In this document: positions 10,133-20,530 of the stretch, piece after piece
Layout of the letters: each line of letters starts with the position of its first letter
How positions within the stretch are numbered: the stretch's first letter is position 1
Assembly (NCBI GenBank): GCA_027605045.1
Contig: JAQFWX010000004.1
Location: 2,800,683 to 2,864,682 of the forward strand
Reading direction: 5' to 3'
DNA: 64,000 nt
Source: Phallus indusiatus
Taxonomy: Eukaryota; Basidiomycota; Agaricomycetes; Phallales; Phallaceae
Position numbers and translations under genes: made by a program
The notes under the pieces: model-generated
Databases searched by the model: none
The model's input: only the letters and a program-made list of their open reading frames with translations
Told to the model about the DNA's origin: nothing

Positions 10133-11525
10133 CCTAGGCACTCCAATCGTTTGGAGTATAAGTCAACTTTCTTCTGACTTAGGTAAAGTTGTTCCTTCCT
10201 CAATCTCGAGAAGGCAATCTCCAGATGTTCCTGGTGTTGTTGGATCGTCATTGAGTAGACGAACACGTCGTCGATGTACGAGTGTATGTTTCTTCCGATG
10301 TGGTCCCGGAATATATGGGTCATCAATCTCTGGAATGTCGAAGGCGCGTTGCAATCACCTTGTTGCATAACATGGCTTTTAAACGTGCCATATATCGTCG
10401 AGAACGTGGTCTTGTCCACGTCTTCCGGAGCAATTCTGACTTGCTCGTAAGCTTCCGTTAGGTCAATTTTCGACCTATACTTGTGTCTCGCCACGTCTTG
10501 GCGAATGGTCTCCTGGTCTGGAAACGGGGTCACGTCTTTCAACGTATTATCATTCTGCTGACGCAGGTCAAATACCGTGCGTAGTCCTGATAATGCCTTT
10601 TTAAACAGGCATAGCATGGGGATGGCTTGCTGTGCGACAGTCGGTTCCCACCAACCTGCTTGCGTGTAGCGCTCTATTTTTCAGCCAGCAGTGGCTTGAG
10701 GGCGTCTGGGCACTTCGGTAGTCTGTACCGGATAACCTTGTTAGGTTCTATTAATGGGATATGATGATTTACATCCCTAAATGGAGGGAGTCTATTCGGC
10801 ACTGGCCCGAATAAGTCGTTGTACTCCTCCTTCCAGTACTCGCGTAGCGCGGGTAGGTTCTCATCCTTAAGTTCCGGTACTCGGATCTTCCGTCTCACTG
10901 CTACTGCGTTAGACGTAGTGGTTATGGGGCGTGCTGATGCTATGGCTAAGCTTTCACTTAACTCGGTGGGCTCGTCCGTGGTGTTAGGTATTTCAGTGAA
11001 CCGTTCCACTGGAGTGATTACTCCTCCATCCCGGGTGATTATTCCGTTGCCAAAATCCAGGCAGATGTCATACCTTTTCAGGAATGGTACGCCAATTATG
11101 ACGTCGTAGTAGTCAATGTTGACTATATCAAAGTATTCTAATACACTAATATCCCCAAATTCTATTCGGGTATACGTTCCGTACTGTATTACGGACTTAC
11201 TTCCTTTCACTGCGAGCTGCAGTGATACTGGCTTATCCAGTTTGAATGTCTTCGCTCCAGTCGTGAGCGAGAATGATGGTGACATTATCATGCCTTGACA
11301 TCCACTGTCAATCAAACAATGCGCTAATTGGCCGTTTACGAGCCAGTAACCCTCTAGAGGTTTTATTGATTCTTTATCACGCTTTGGAGCCCTTGACTTA
11401 GGTCTCATCGTGTGGTCATACAGGGGTTCTTCCTGTGACTTAATCATCCCAATGGTGGACGAGCCTTGTTTGATAACAAGTAGTCTTCTTTCATCATAAC
11501 CGTGGTCTTCGGTTATCACCATCAT
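10133..11525 (-). pseudogene. A0 pol, 5' part (aspartic protease and reverse transcriptase), one frameshift
   Basis: Reading leftwards from 11525, this is the start of the family A pol: an aspartic protease with the active-site DSG in LIDSGCQG, then reverse transcriptase with the YIDD catalytic box. One base is missing from a T run near 10678 compared with A2 and A3, which breaks the frame after LLAEK. Unlike A1 and A3, the GCGC at about 10848-10851 is intact, so protease and RT are in one frame here. The first codon overlaps the gag stop (ATGA arrangement near 11522-11525). Confidence 0.85.
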
Positions 11526-14169
11526 GTATGCGCCTGCTGCGTCTTCGTTCTCGTCCCACTCATAGTGGTCCCCTCCCCGTAGTCCGCTGCTTCCGCGGTG
11601 TCTTGACCTTGTTCAGCGTCATCATACTGTGGGGATTCCTCCACTTCTAGTATGTTAACTCCCGTTTCTTCCTCTATAATTGCGTCGAGCAGCTCGTCCG
11701 CATCGTCTTCATCTTCCTCCTCAACGTGCATTACGTTAGCACGTACCTGTCCCTTTCTAGGGCATTGTGGTCTTAGGTGGCCAGTCTGTCCACATTCATA
11801 GCACTTCAGCACAGTGCTACTGCTTCGGGCTTGCGTTCCTGAGCTGACTGGTCGAGTTGTCGTGGTAGTCGACGCTCTCGCCGGCTTAGTCGTACTGCTC
11901 GTCGCTGGTCTTACAGCTAGCGCGTTGCTAGTTGTGGTCGTACGGGGAATAGTCCTCGTGGGTATACCGCTTGGTTTGATTTTAGCGCGGTAGTTGTTCT
12001 CTTGAGCTTGTCTGGCCAAGCTTGAATGGGTACCCGTTGATTTTACGGGTGTCTGACGTTGAGCTAGTATTGACTTATTATAGTCCCATGCTTGCTCTAT
12101 GTCGTTCGCGACTATGTACAGCCGTCGAATTGATGAGTTTTCGGCCAGGAATCCCCTCTTGGTGACTTCACTGCGAATTCTCTCATCAAGTCCTTCTAAG
12201 AACTTTCGTTTGAAGGTGTATCTGTCCGGTGGATGGACTAGACGTGCTGCGAATTTCAACAGTTCACTCATGTACCGGTGTACGCTCCTTGCACCTTGCT
12301 TCGCGTGATCGAAGTTATGTGCAGACTGGTTCTTGCTTGTAGGTGACAAGAACATATTGTGCATCCTTCGAACAGTCTTACCAAGTCCCAACCCTTGGTT
12401 GAACGACCTCCTCGTTCTACGTGCTCCACAAACCATTCGTGTGCCTCTCCATCTAGTCGCATACCGACTACGGCTATATGTGCTTCGACGTACGCTGCGC
12501 CGAGTAGGTTATTCAGCCTCAACCATCTGAGGATAGAGGTCACGAACTTCTCAAAGTCTTCAGGCTTTGATGATCCGCTATACATAACGGATAATGGCAT
12601 CTTTGCACCCGCTTTCGCAAGTGGGGACGCTGATACTACTACATCCTTGCACTCCTCTAGTGCTTCTTGCACCATGACAATTATCCCCTCGTCTTCCCGA
12701 ACTCTTCTAAACCTCTTTGTGGGTTTATGTCTATCTTCTCGGTCGTCAAATGGGGTTTCCCTCATTTCACGTTCGAAGTATCCGCGATCGTACGCTTCTT
12801 CTTCGTCGTCTGACGAGTCCTCATCATCATAGTATTTGGGCATGAAGGGCCCAGCGTTACTCTCCGGTATATCTCGGAGGTCTTCTCTCATTTGCTCGTA
12901 CTGATCCCTGGCAGATGTTGCTCTTCTTCTGGGTACAACCAGTGCTCTGGTTGTCGGGGACGTTGCAGGAGCGTGTGCTTGACCGGCGTTTGTTGGTGGG
13001 CCAGGATGTACTGTTGACGGTCCTGGTTGCGCTGCAGTCTGAGCGGGCGCCGAGCGATTAGAGAGGTCTTGCTCAAAGATGATGCCAGGTCGTTGGCCAG
13101 CTTCCATTTCTCGGTTGCTTTTAGCCAGTTCAGTGCGTGCTGCTCGCACTTCCTGCAGGTCTTCCTGCATGTCGACATACGGTTCTTGCCTACTAACCTT
13201 CCCTTGTAACGCAGTTGTGCGTTTGTCTAATGCTTCGGAACGTTTTTCCCGTGCCAGTTGCGCTGCCTCAGCGGCCATCCTTTCCAGGTCTTTCGCTGAC
13301 TCTTCCAGCTCTGCAGCTGAAGGATTACTCTTATCACGCGGTCCTTGACCCGCGTTGACTCGTCTGGTAGATTGATCTTCCAGGTAGTCACGAGTTGCCA
13401 CGAACTCTGGTGGGGTACGTCGGCTGTTTCGACGTGATCTATCCAGCTCAGCTCGTCCTCTCTCTATCTCTGCGGCTGCGTCATCTGCTGCTCGCGTGGG
13501 TCTGATGGGCGTGCTGGTCGCTGCTGGTTGTGCAGAAGGTAGGTCCTGTAACACTGAATGTAGTGTTTCCGCGTGTACCGCGTACTGTTGTGTGGGTTGA
13601 CGTGTTATACCGGGGTCGGTGCTGCCGATGGAGCTCTGGGCGTCGCTGGCAATGCTGGCGTGTTTGCCATTGTCTTGACCGTCGCCTGCGCGTTGTCCAT
13701 TACTGGGGCCAGTATTGTCGTGCTGGTTCTATTGTCGTCTCGTGCACGACCTTTCCCTTTCACCGTTGTCCACGGTTCTTCTTCATCGGGTATTACGGCT
13801 GCATCTAGTCGTACTAACATATCACCGACGTCTTGTCCCGGTGTATCACCTCTTACGAGGTCATGGATCATCCTTTTTGCATCCTCAATCATCTTACGTG
13901 GTAGGACTACCTCGTCTTTTCCGAGGTTGGACTTATGAGATCTGGTTGATTTCACTGATTCGCCTGATTCGCTCCGCTGGTGAAGCTTGTCTCGATCCTT
14001 GTCTCGATCCTTGTCTAGATCGATTCGCGTGGTCCGCGACTAGTGTTTCAAACAATGCTGCATCTATCACAACAGTATCACCTGCTCGTGCAGATGTGGA
14101 TGGACCGCCTTCGGTAGGTGGTGGTTCGCCTACGTTCTTTTTTGACTTCTTGTTGCTTTTAGGAGGCAT
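11522..14169 (-). pseudogene. A0 gag, frameshifted
   Basis: This is the family A gag: a Lys/Ser/Arg-rich N-terminus with RQGSRQGSRQ repeats, an acidic middle, a retrotransposon gag domain and a CCHC zinc knuckle (CYECGQTGHLRPQC). The frame is broken in at least three places against the other copies: loss of GC near 13977, the CCCC stop site near 13613, and one missing base in TTC(C)GAAGG near 12367. The terminal TAG found in A1-A3 is CAG here, so gag runs two codons further to a TGA overlapping the pol ATG. Confidence 0.85.
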
Positions 14170-14246
14170 ATCCTCTCTCACTATAAACTAGCAAATACGA
14201 TTGGCGTATTTTGGAAATTGTAACGCCGTTTAGGTGTTAAAAAAGA

Positions 14247-14510
14247 TGTAACGTTTCGTTACAGTTTACGATTAGCCCGGTTCTTACGGACTCACAACAA
14301 ACAGTATAAAGCTGTATATTTGCAAGTGCAGGTAAGAAAGGCTGCCGGCACCTTTACCGTTACGCGGTATTTACTGGTGTGACGGCGCCTATGTACATTA
14401 CATAATACTAGGTACTTGTGCAGACGACGATCGTCTGCATGCAATTGTATATATATACTAATATGTACTATGGGTAATAGTAGTCCGCTGGTCATAGCGG
14501 AACCGTTACA
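14247..14510 (-). repeat. A0 5' LTR (264 bp)
   Basis: It starts TGTAACG and ends CGTTACA, and has the same length as the other family A LTRs. It carries private changes (for example a run of TATATA near 14449-14456, and GGT for GCT near 14491) and shares the T form of the diagnostic GTAAYGTAC site with A3. Confidence 0.97.
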
Positions 14511-17500
14511 TCGCCGCCTTTCGATTGGAAGACGCAAGCGAATTCCACGCGAATACCGTCTCAATGCCACTGCCGGCACTCAGAAGCTCGAGATCGATGT
14601 AGAACTTCAGAGCACCGATACGGGCGATCTCATTCACTCGAAGGCGATGCTCGACACTGGTGCTAGTGGGATGTTCCTCGATCAGGACTTTGTCGAGAAG
14701 AATCGGCTCCCGAAGATTCGATTACCGAAACCGATTCCCGTTTTCAATGTTGATGGTACTCCCAATCAGGCGGGAAATATCACGCATGTAGTGGACCTGG
14801 TGATGCGATATCAAACCCATTCCGAACGTGTCATGTTTGCCGTCACTGCCCTCGGCAAATATCCAGTGTTGCTGGGACTACCCTGGTTCAAGGCTCACAA
14901 CCCGGTAATCGACTACTCGACTGGTGAGGTCGAGTTGACCCGGTGTAATCCCGAATGTCGATCTTGTAGACCGCCTTCTACTGAAAAGAAAGGCCCGAAA
15001 CGTTTCCTGCGTTCAGTTCGAGCGATTCCTCCCGTTACCCTGGACGAAACCGAATCCACTGAGCCAGATATGCCAGATCTCGTGAACGTGGAAGACGAGT
15101 TTCACCCAGAAGAAGGTGATTGATTATTCGCGGTTTCCCTTAATTCAGAACCCCTGGATGAATGCCGTATCAGAGCAACCGAAACCATCTCACAGCGGTT
15201 GGCTCAAGCGCATGCGAATAATACGAGGGATGCACCCAAATCTGGATTTCGAGAGATCGTTCCCGAAATGTTCCACGATTTCGAAGACGTCTTCGCAAAA
15301 GAATCTTTTGATTCCCTGCCTCCTCCAAAGAAATGGGATCATGCAATAGAGCTCTTACCCGATTCGGATCCCAAGTTTTGCAAGGTGTACCCTCTGTCGC
15401 CTAACGAACAGAAAGAACTCGATGCGTTTTTGGAAGAGAATCTTCGTTCGGGTCGAATCCGTCCTTCGAAGTCACCCATGGCTTCCCCGGTCTTCTTTAT
15501 CAAGAGGAAGGATGGTTCCCTACGACTCATTCAGGACTATCGGGCTCTCAACGCGATGACCATCAAAAATCGATACCCATTACCTTTAATCCCCGAACTC
15601 GTGAACAAATTAAGGGGCGCGAAGTACTTCACGAAACTCGATGTTAGATGGGGATACAACAACGTTCGCATTAAAGAAGGCGATGAGTGGAAAGCAGCGT
15701 TTCGCACAAATCGAGGATTGTTCGAGCCCTTGGTCATGTTCTTTGGTTTAACTAATAGTCCGGCGACCTTCCAGACGATGATGAACGAGATCTTCGAAGA
15801 CATGATCACTGAAGGGGTCGTGGCTGTTTATATCGACGATATCCTGATCTATACGAGAACGAAAGAAGAACACGATCGCATCACACGCCATGTCTTGGAA
15901 CGACTAAGGGAGCATAAACTCTATCTCAAGGCCGAGAAATGCGAATTCTGCCATACTAAGATCGAGTATTTAGGTCTGATCATTTCCGAGAACACTGTTG
16001 AAATGGATCCCGCGAAAGTGTCAGGTGTTAGAGATTGGCCAATCCCAAAGAACGTTACCGAGGTTCAGTCGTTCTTAGGTTTTGCGAACTTCTATCGTCG
16101 ATTTATCAAAGATTTCTCGCTGGTCGCCATCCCCCTGTTTGGTCTCACCAAGAAAGATGTTCCGTTTATCTGGTCCGACACCTGTCAACGAGCTTTCGAT
16201 TCTCTGAAATCGGCAATGACCTCTGCACCGGTTCTTGCGATTCCTGATCCATCGAAACCTTACCGAGTGGAAGCTGACAGCTCTGACTTCGCAACAGGCG
16301 CCGTTTTGTCTCAACCTTCTCTCGAGGACAACAAATGGCACCCAGTTGCGTTCTTCTCGAAGTCCTTGAGCCCGGTAGAGCGAAATTACGAAATCCACGA
16401 TAAAGAGATGTTAGCTATCATTCGAGCATTAGAAGAGTGGCGACACTTCCTTGAAGGTGCGACTCACCCGATTGACATCCGAACGGATCATAAAAATCTA
16501 GAGTATTTCATGACGGCTCGCAATCTAAATCGCAGACAGGCTCGTTGGTCGGTTTATCTTGCACGTTTCGATTTCACCTTGCGGCATATACCTGGTAAAT
16601 CGATGGGTAAACCTGATGGTCTTTCGCGTCGCGCTGATCATGGCTTGGGAAAGCTAGACAATCAGGGTATCACTCTAATCCGACCCGAAATGTTTGCGAT
16701 CAACGCTATGCAAACATTCCGCCTTAGAGGGGAGGAGGACAAGTTCCTAGGCCAGATACGGAAAGCGAACAGAGAAGGCAAACGAGAAGATAGCGTCTCG
16801 AAAGCCATCAAATCCCTCAAGGCGATAGGCGGGAGATCGGTTCACACCAGCGAATGGGCTGAAGATCAAGACGTCATTTACTACCGAGGGAAGATTTATG
16901 TTCCCGAAGTAGACGATCTGCGACGAGAAATCATCCAACGGCATCATGACACCAAACTCGCTGGTCACCCAGGTCGATTTAAAACATTAGAACTGGTATC
17001 GCGAACCTTTTGGTGGCCTGGAATCTCTCGATATGTGCAGCGGTATGTACAGGCTTGCGACACTTGTATGCGTACGAAACCTTCGCGACATGCTCCTTAT
17101 GGTGAATTACAACCTACCGAAACCCCAAATCGACCTTGGCAATTCATATCGGTCGATTTCATTGTCGAACTCCCGGAATCGAACGGCTATGATGCGATTC
17201 TCTCTGTAGTAGACTCCTTGACGAAACGAGTTCACTTTGTTCCAACATTTACTACTGTTGACGCTTCTGGCCTTGCCTCTCTCTATCTCCAACACGTCTG
17301 GAAGTTGCATGGATTACCCGAGAAGATCATATCAGATCGCGGACCTCAGTTTTCGTCTCGTTTTACCCAAGAACTCTCTCGATTACTCGATATTCGGCTT
17401 GCACGCTCCACTGCATATCATCCCCAAACCGATGGTCAGACAGAACGAGCGAACGCCGAGGTCGAGCAGTACCTTTGTATCTTTACCTCCGAACGTCAAG

Positions 17501-18273
17501 ACGATTGGGACCGACTGCTACCAATGGCTGAGTTCGCGTATAACAATCATGTTCATTCAGCCACTCAGGCAACGCCTTTCGAGCTCGACACTGGTCGCCA
17601 TCCTCGAATGGGTTTCGAACCACGTTCGACCGAATCGAAGATCGAATCAGTTAATGATTTCAAGGATAGGATGTCTCGTTCTTGGGAGGAAGCTCGCGCT
17701 GCTATTCTAAAGGCTAAAGACGACATGGCTAAGTACTATGATCGTAAACATTTGCCGACTCCTGACTACAAATCTGGAGATAAGGTTTATCTAGATGCTA
17801 GCGATATTAATACCACTCGTCCATCGGCCAAGTTATCGCATCGTTTTTTGGGCCCTTTTCCCATCGCGACCAAAGTCGGGACTCGTTCATATCGACTCGT
17901 TCTACCGAAATCGATGTCTCGAATTCATCCTGTATTCCACGTCAGTAAGTTAAAACCAATGAGGCCGGACAGTATACCAGGTCGTCGCCCCAAGCCTCCT
18001 CCACCCCCGGAGATCCGTGACGATGGCGAACACTACGTAGTTGAAGAAATATTGGATAGTCGCGTTTTTCGTCGACGATTGGAGTTCAAGGTTCGATGGG
18101 AGGGCTATGGTCCAGAGCATGACCAATGGGTCCCAGAGAAAGACGTTGCGGCACACGATCTCATACAAGATTTCTATCGATCTCATCCGAACGCGCCTCG
18201 AACGATTGGTGGTCTTATTTTCCTCCCACGTCCTAATAGTCAAGTCCCAGGCGTCGGGTCGCCGCCTCGTTGA
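14511..18273 (+). pseudogene. Element B pol with one in-frame stop
   Basis: This is the polyprotein of a chromodomain gypsy element, truncated at the A0 insertion. It reads protease (LDTGASGMFLD), RT with YIDD near 15826, RNase H (VEADSSDFATGAV), integrase (HPQTDGQTERAN) and a C-terminal chromodomain (VRWEGYGPEHDQWVPE). The only disruption seen is TGA at 15121-15123, where B' has CGA in the sequence GATCGACTATT. Both sides are in one frame. The product resembles B' pol along its whole length. Confidence 0.9.
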
Positions 18274-18285
18274 AGGGGGGGGTGG

Positions 18286-18568
18286 TGTCACGGTACGCTA
18301 GCGCCTCGCTCGGTTATTCGATCTTTTCGATTTCTTTCGGTTTCATTTCGCACTTCGATTTCCTTCACTTTCCGTATCTTACCGTTTCCACTATTTTTGT
18401 CGTTTTCTCGATTTCTCGATTTCTTCGATTTACTCCGATTTCTGTTTCTATCTCCTCGGATCCCATGGGGATCAGTCGGGCGCCTCGTACTCTGTATTTA
18501 TATGCGTTTTCCCTAGAGGGGGATACCTAAGCTTGTTCTCTTAGGTTTTCCCTCCTCTAGGTGAGTAG
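18286..18568 (+). repeat. Element B 3' LTR, first part
   Basis: It begins TGTCACGGTACGC after a purine tract (18272-18285) and continues to the A3 insertion point. It resumes at 42996-43064, giving about 352 bp without the AGTAG duplication. A TATA-like TATTTATAT (18495-18503) is followed 34 nt later by AAGCTTGTTCT in the loop region of a stem (18512-18561). Confidence 0.85.
18495..18561 (+). promoter_or_regulatory. Element B core promoter and start-site hairpin
   Basis: A TATA-like site lies at 18495, and AAGCTTGTTCT at 18529-18539. The flanks CCTAGAGG... and ...CCTCTAGG form an imperfect stem of about 20 bp around it. The layout matches B', although most of the surrounding LTR has diverged. 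Confidence 0.55.
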
Positions 18569-18777
18569 TGTAACGTTTCGTTACAGTTTACGATTAGCCC
18601 GGTTCTTACGGACTCACAACAAACAGTGTAAAGCTGTATATTTGCAAGTGCAGGTAAGAAAGGCTGCCGGCGCCTTTACCGTTACGCGGTATTTACTGGT
18701 GTGACGGCGCCTATGTACATTACATAATACTAGGTACTTGTGCAGACGACGATCGTCTGCATACAATTGTATGTATA
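18569..18777 (-). repeat. A3 3' LTR, distal part
   Basis: This is the first 209 bp (plus-strand order) of the split LTR. It stops at GTATA, which is duplicated at 34097-34101 on the far side of B'. Confidence 0.95.
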
Positions 18778-19166
18778 TGTCAGGGTACGCTACCGCCGTC
18801 TCTCGTTTTCTTTAATTATTACCATCGGCATCACTTCATTTCTATTTCATTTATTATTTCCGTGTCTTACTTTTACTTTCCGCTTCCTTGTTCTGTCTCT
18901 ATTTCACTTTCTCTACTCGCGTCGCGCGTACCCCGCGTGATGCCCGTGACATCACGTCGCTTAGATTCGGCTTGGGCGCCTGGCACTTAGCTGTGCCAGG
19001 GCTGCACGCCGCGTCGTCGTTTTGTGTATATAGTAGCTGTACCTAGAGTGAGGGTCCCTAAGCTTGTTCTCTTAGGATCCCCTCCCTCTAGGTGAGTAGT
19101 TAGTACTTTCCCAATATATATATCTTAGGATCCCCTCCCTCTAGTCTGAGCTGAGTAGCCCTAACA
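18778..19166 (+). repeat. B' 5' LTR (389 bp)
   Basis: It runs from TGTCAGGG to CCCTAACA. It differs from the 3' LTR by two short insertions in a CG-rich stretch near 18915-18935 and a few substitutions. An 8-bp stem CCTGGCAC/GTGCCAGG with a 6-nt loop lies at 18979-19000. Confidence 0.95.
19027..19093 (+). promoter_or_regulatory. B' core promoter and start-site hairpin
   Basis: TATATA lies at 19027-19032. AAGCTTGTTCT, complementary to the primer site, begins 33 nt downstream at 19060-19070, where the transcript should begin or lie near its start. It sits in the top of an imperfect stem-loop from ACCTAGAG (19041) to CTCTAGGT (19093). Confidence 0.6.
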
Positions 19167-19168
19167 GT

Positions 19169-19179
19169 AGAACAAGCTT
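19169..19179 (+). other. B' primer binding site, self-complementary to the LTR
   Basis: AGAACAAGCTT starts two bases after the 5' LTR. It is the exact reverse complement of 19060-19070 in the LTR. Eleven-base complementarity between the primer site and the start of the transcript is the known arrangement of the self-primed fission yeast element Tf1. No tRNA-like TGG start is present. Confidence 0.7.
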
Positions 19180-19330
19180 CTACTCGCAGACTGGCCGTTT
19201 TTATCGACACTCGTTATCGAAAAATCGCGCTCGACACCGACTATCGCAGTGTCGTATTTTTCCTTCGAGTCCCGTCTATAACCGACCCCTCTGCTCCATC
19301 TTAGAAACCCCATTTTCCTTTCTCTCTTTC

Positions 19331-20189
19331 ATGGACTCTTCTCCTCCACCCTCTGCACCCCCACTCGTCACCCTCAACGATGTGGCAACTATTATTATGC
19401 GGCAATTTGCGGAAATGGATGCCCGCATGGCAAGACAGGAATCCCAGGCCTCGCAGATGATTGAAGTGCTGCAGAGCATCCGAGACGCGGCTAGAGCCGC
19501 TCCAACCCAAAACCCCCCTGTGGGCGACGCGTCCTCGTCTGGACAACCACCGGCTCCTGAACATCAAGCCAGTTCACGTTCTTCCCGAAATACCCGACCT
19601 GCTGTGCCTCCTTCGTTCGACGGAGACCGCTCCAAGGGTCGTGCCTTCTGGAACACTGTCGAGTTCTACATGAGTATATGCAGTCGCGACTTCGAGACTG
19701 ATGAACTCAAGATTGGCTGGGCGATGTCGTACATGAATGAAGGCCGCGCCCTCACCTTCAGCGAATCTATGCTGAAAAGGTATCAAAGAGGAGAGAAACC
19801 CTTCGCCGACTGGGACGCCTTTCGGGAAAGATTCAAGGCAGATTTCTTTCCACAATCCGAGCAAGAAGATGCCATCAACGCCCTCTACTCCAACCGCTAT
19901 GTCCAAGGCAACAGGACTGTGGAGGAATATGTAGACGCCTTCCGCGTACTCATTGAGCACGCTGGCTTTACGGAAGGACTCGCCATTAACACGTACTTTC
20001 GTAACGGTTTAGACCCGGCAATTGCGTCTCTGGTGGCGACGATGAAAGACCGACCTGCGCTCCACGACTACGAAGGCTGGATCAGGCAAGCACGCATGTT
20101 TGACATGGACAGGCGTGCCAACGAGGCCTTCACCGCTGCCCGCCGCCGACTCGTAGGCTCTGGGACGACTCAGACAAATCCCGCAGCTG
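19331..20189 (+). pseudogene. B' gag, 5' part (split by A2)
   Basis: From ATG 19331 this encodes an Ala/Ser/Pro-rich N-terminus followed by a typical retrotransposon gag domain (KADFFPQSEQEDAINALYS, VEEYVDAFRVLIEHAG). It breaks after CCC GCA GCT G at the A2 insertion. Joined to 29296-29747 the frame is exact and gives 436 codons. An A2 stop codon now ends it four bases into the LTR. Confidence 0.92.
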
Positions 20190-20453
20190 TGTAACGGTTC
20201 CGCTATGAGCAGCGGACTACTATTAACCATAGTACATATTCGTATATACATACAATTGTATGCAGACGATCGTCGTCTGCACAAGTACCTAGTATTATGT
20301 AACGTACATAGGCGCCGTCACACCAGTAAATACCGCGTAACGGTAAAGGCGCCGGCAGCCTTTCTTACCTGCACTTGCAAATATACAGCTTTACACTGTT
20401 TGTTGTGAGTCCGTAAGAACCGGGCTAATCGTAAACTGTAACGAAACGTTACA
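20190..20453 (+). repeat. A2 5' LTR
   Basis: It has the same ends and length as the A1 LTRs and the C form of the diagnostic GTAAYGTAC site. It looks identical to 29027-29290 by eye. Confidence 0.97.
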
Positions 20454-20530
20454 TCTTTTTTAACACCTAAACGGCGTTACAATTTCCAAAATACGCCAAT
20501 CGTATTTGCTAGTTTATAGTGAGAGAGGAT

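Larger units (their letters stand above)
1..14510 (-). mobile_element. Ty3/gypsy element A0 (family A), left end beyond the window, interrupted by A1
   Basis: This minus-strand family A copy is present as 1-1361 and 10133-14510, and is split by the complete element A1. Its 5' LTR is 14247-14510, and its 3' half (integrase core, chromodomain, extra ORF, 3' LTR) lies left of the window. The join 1361/10133 restores the pol sequence seen uninterrupted in A3 near 38600-38620. It landed inside pol of element B at 14511. Its own target duplication cannot be checked because the other end is missing. Confidence 0.93.
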
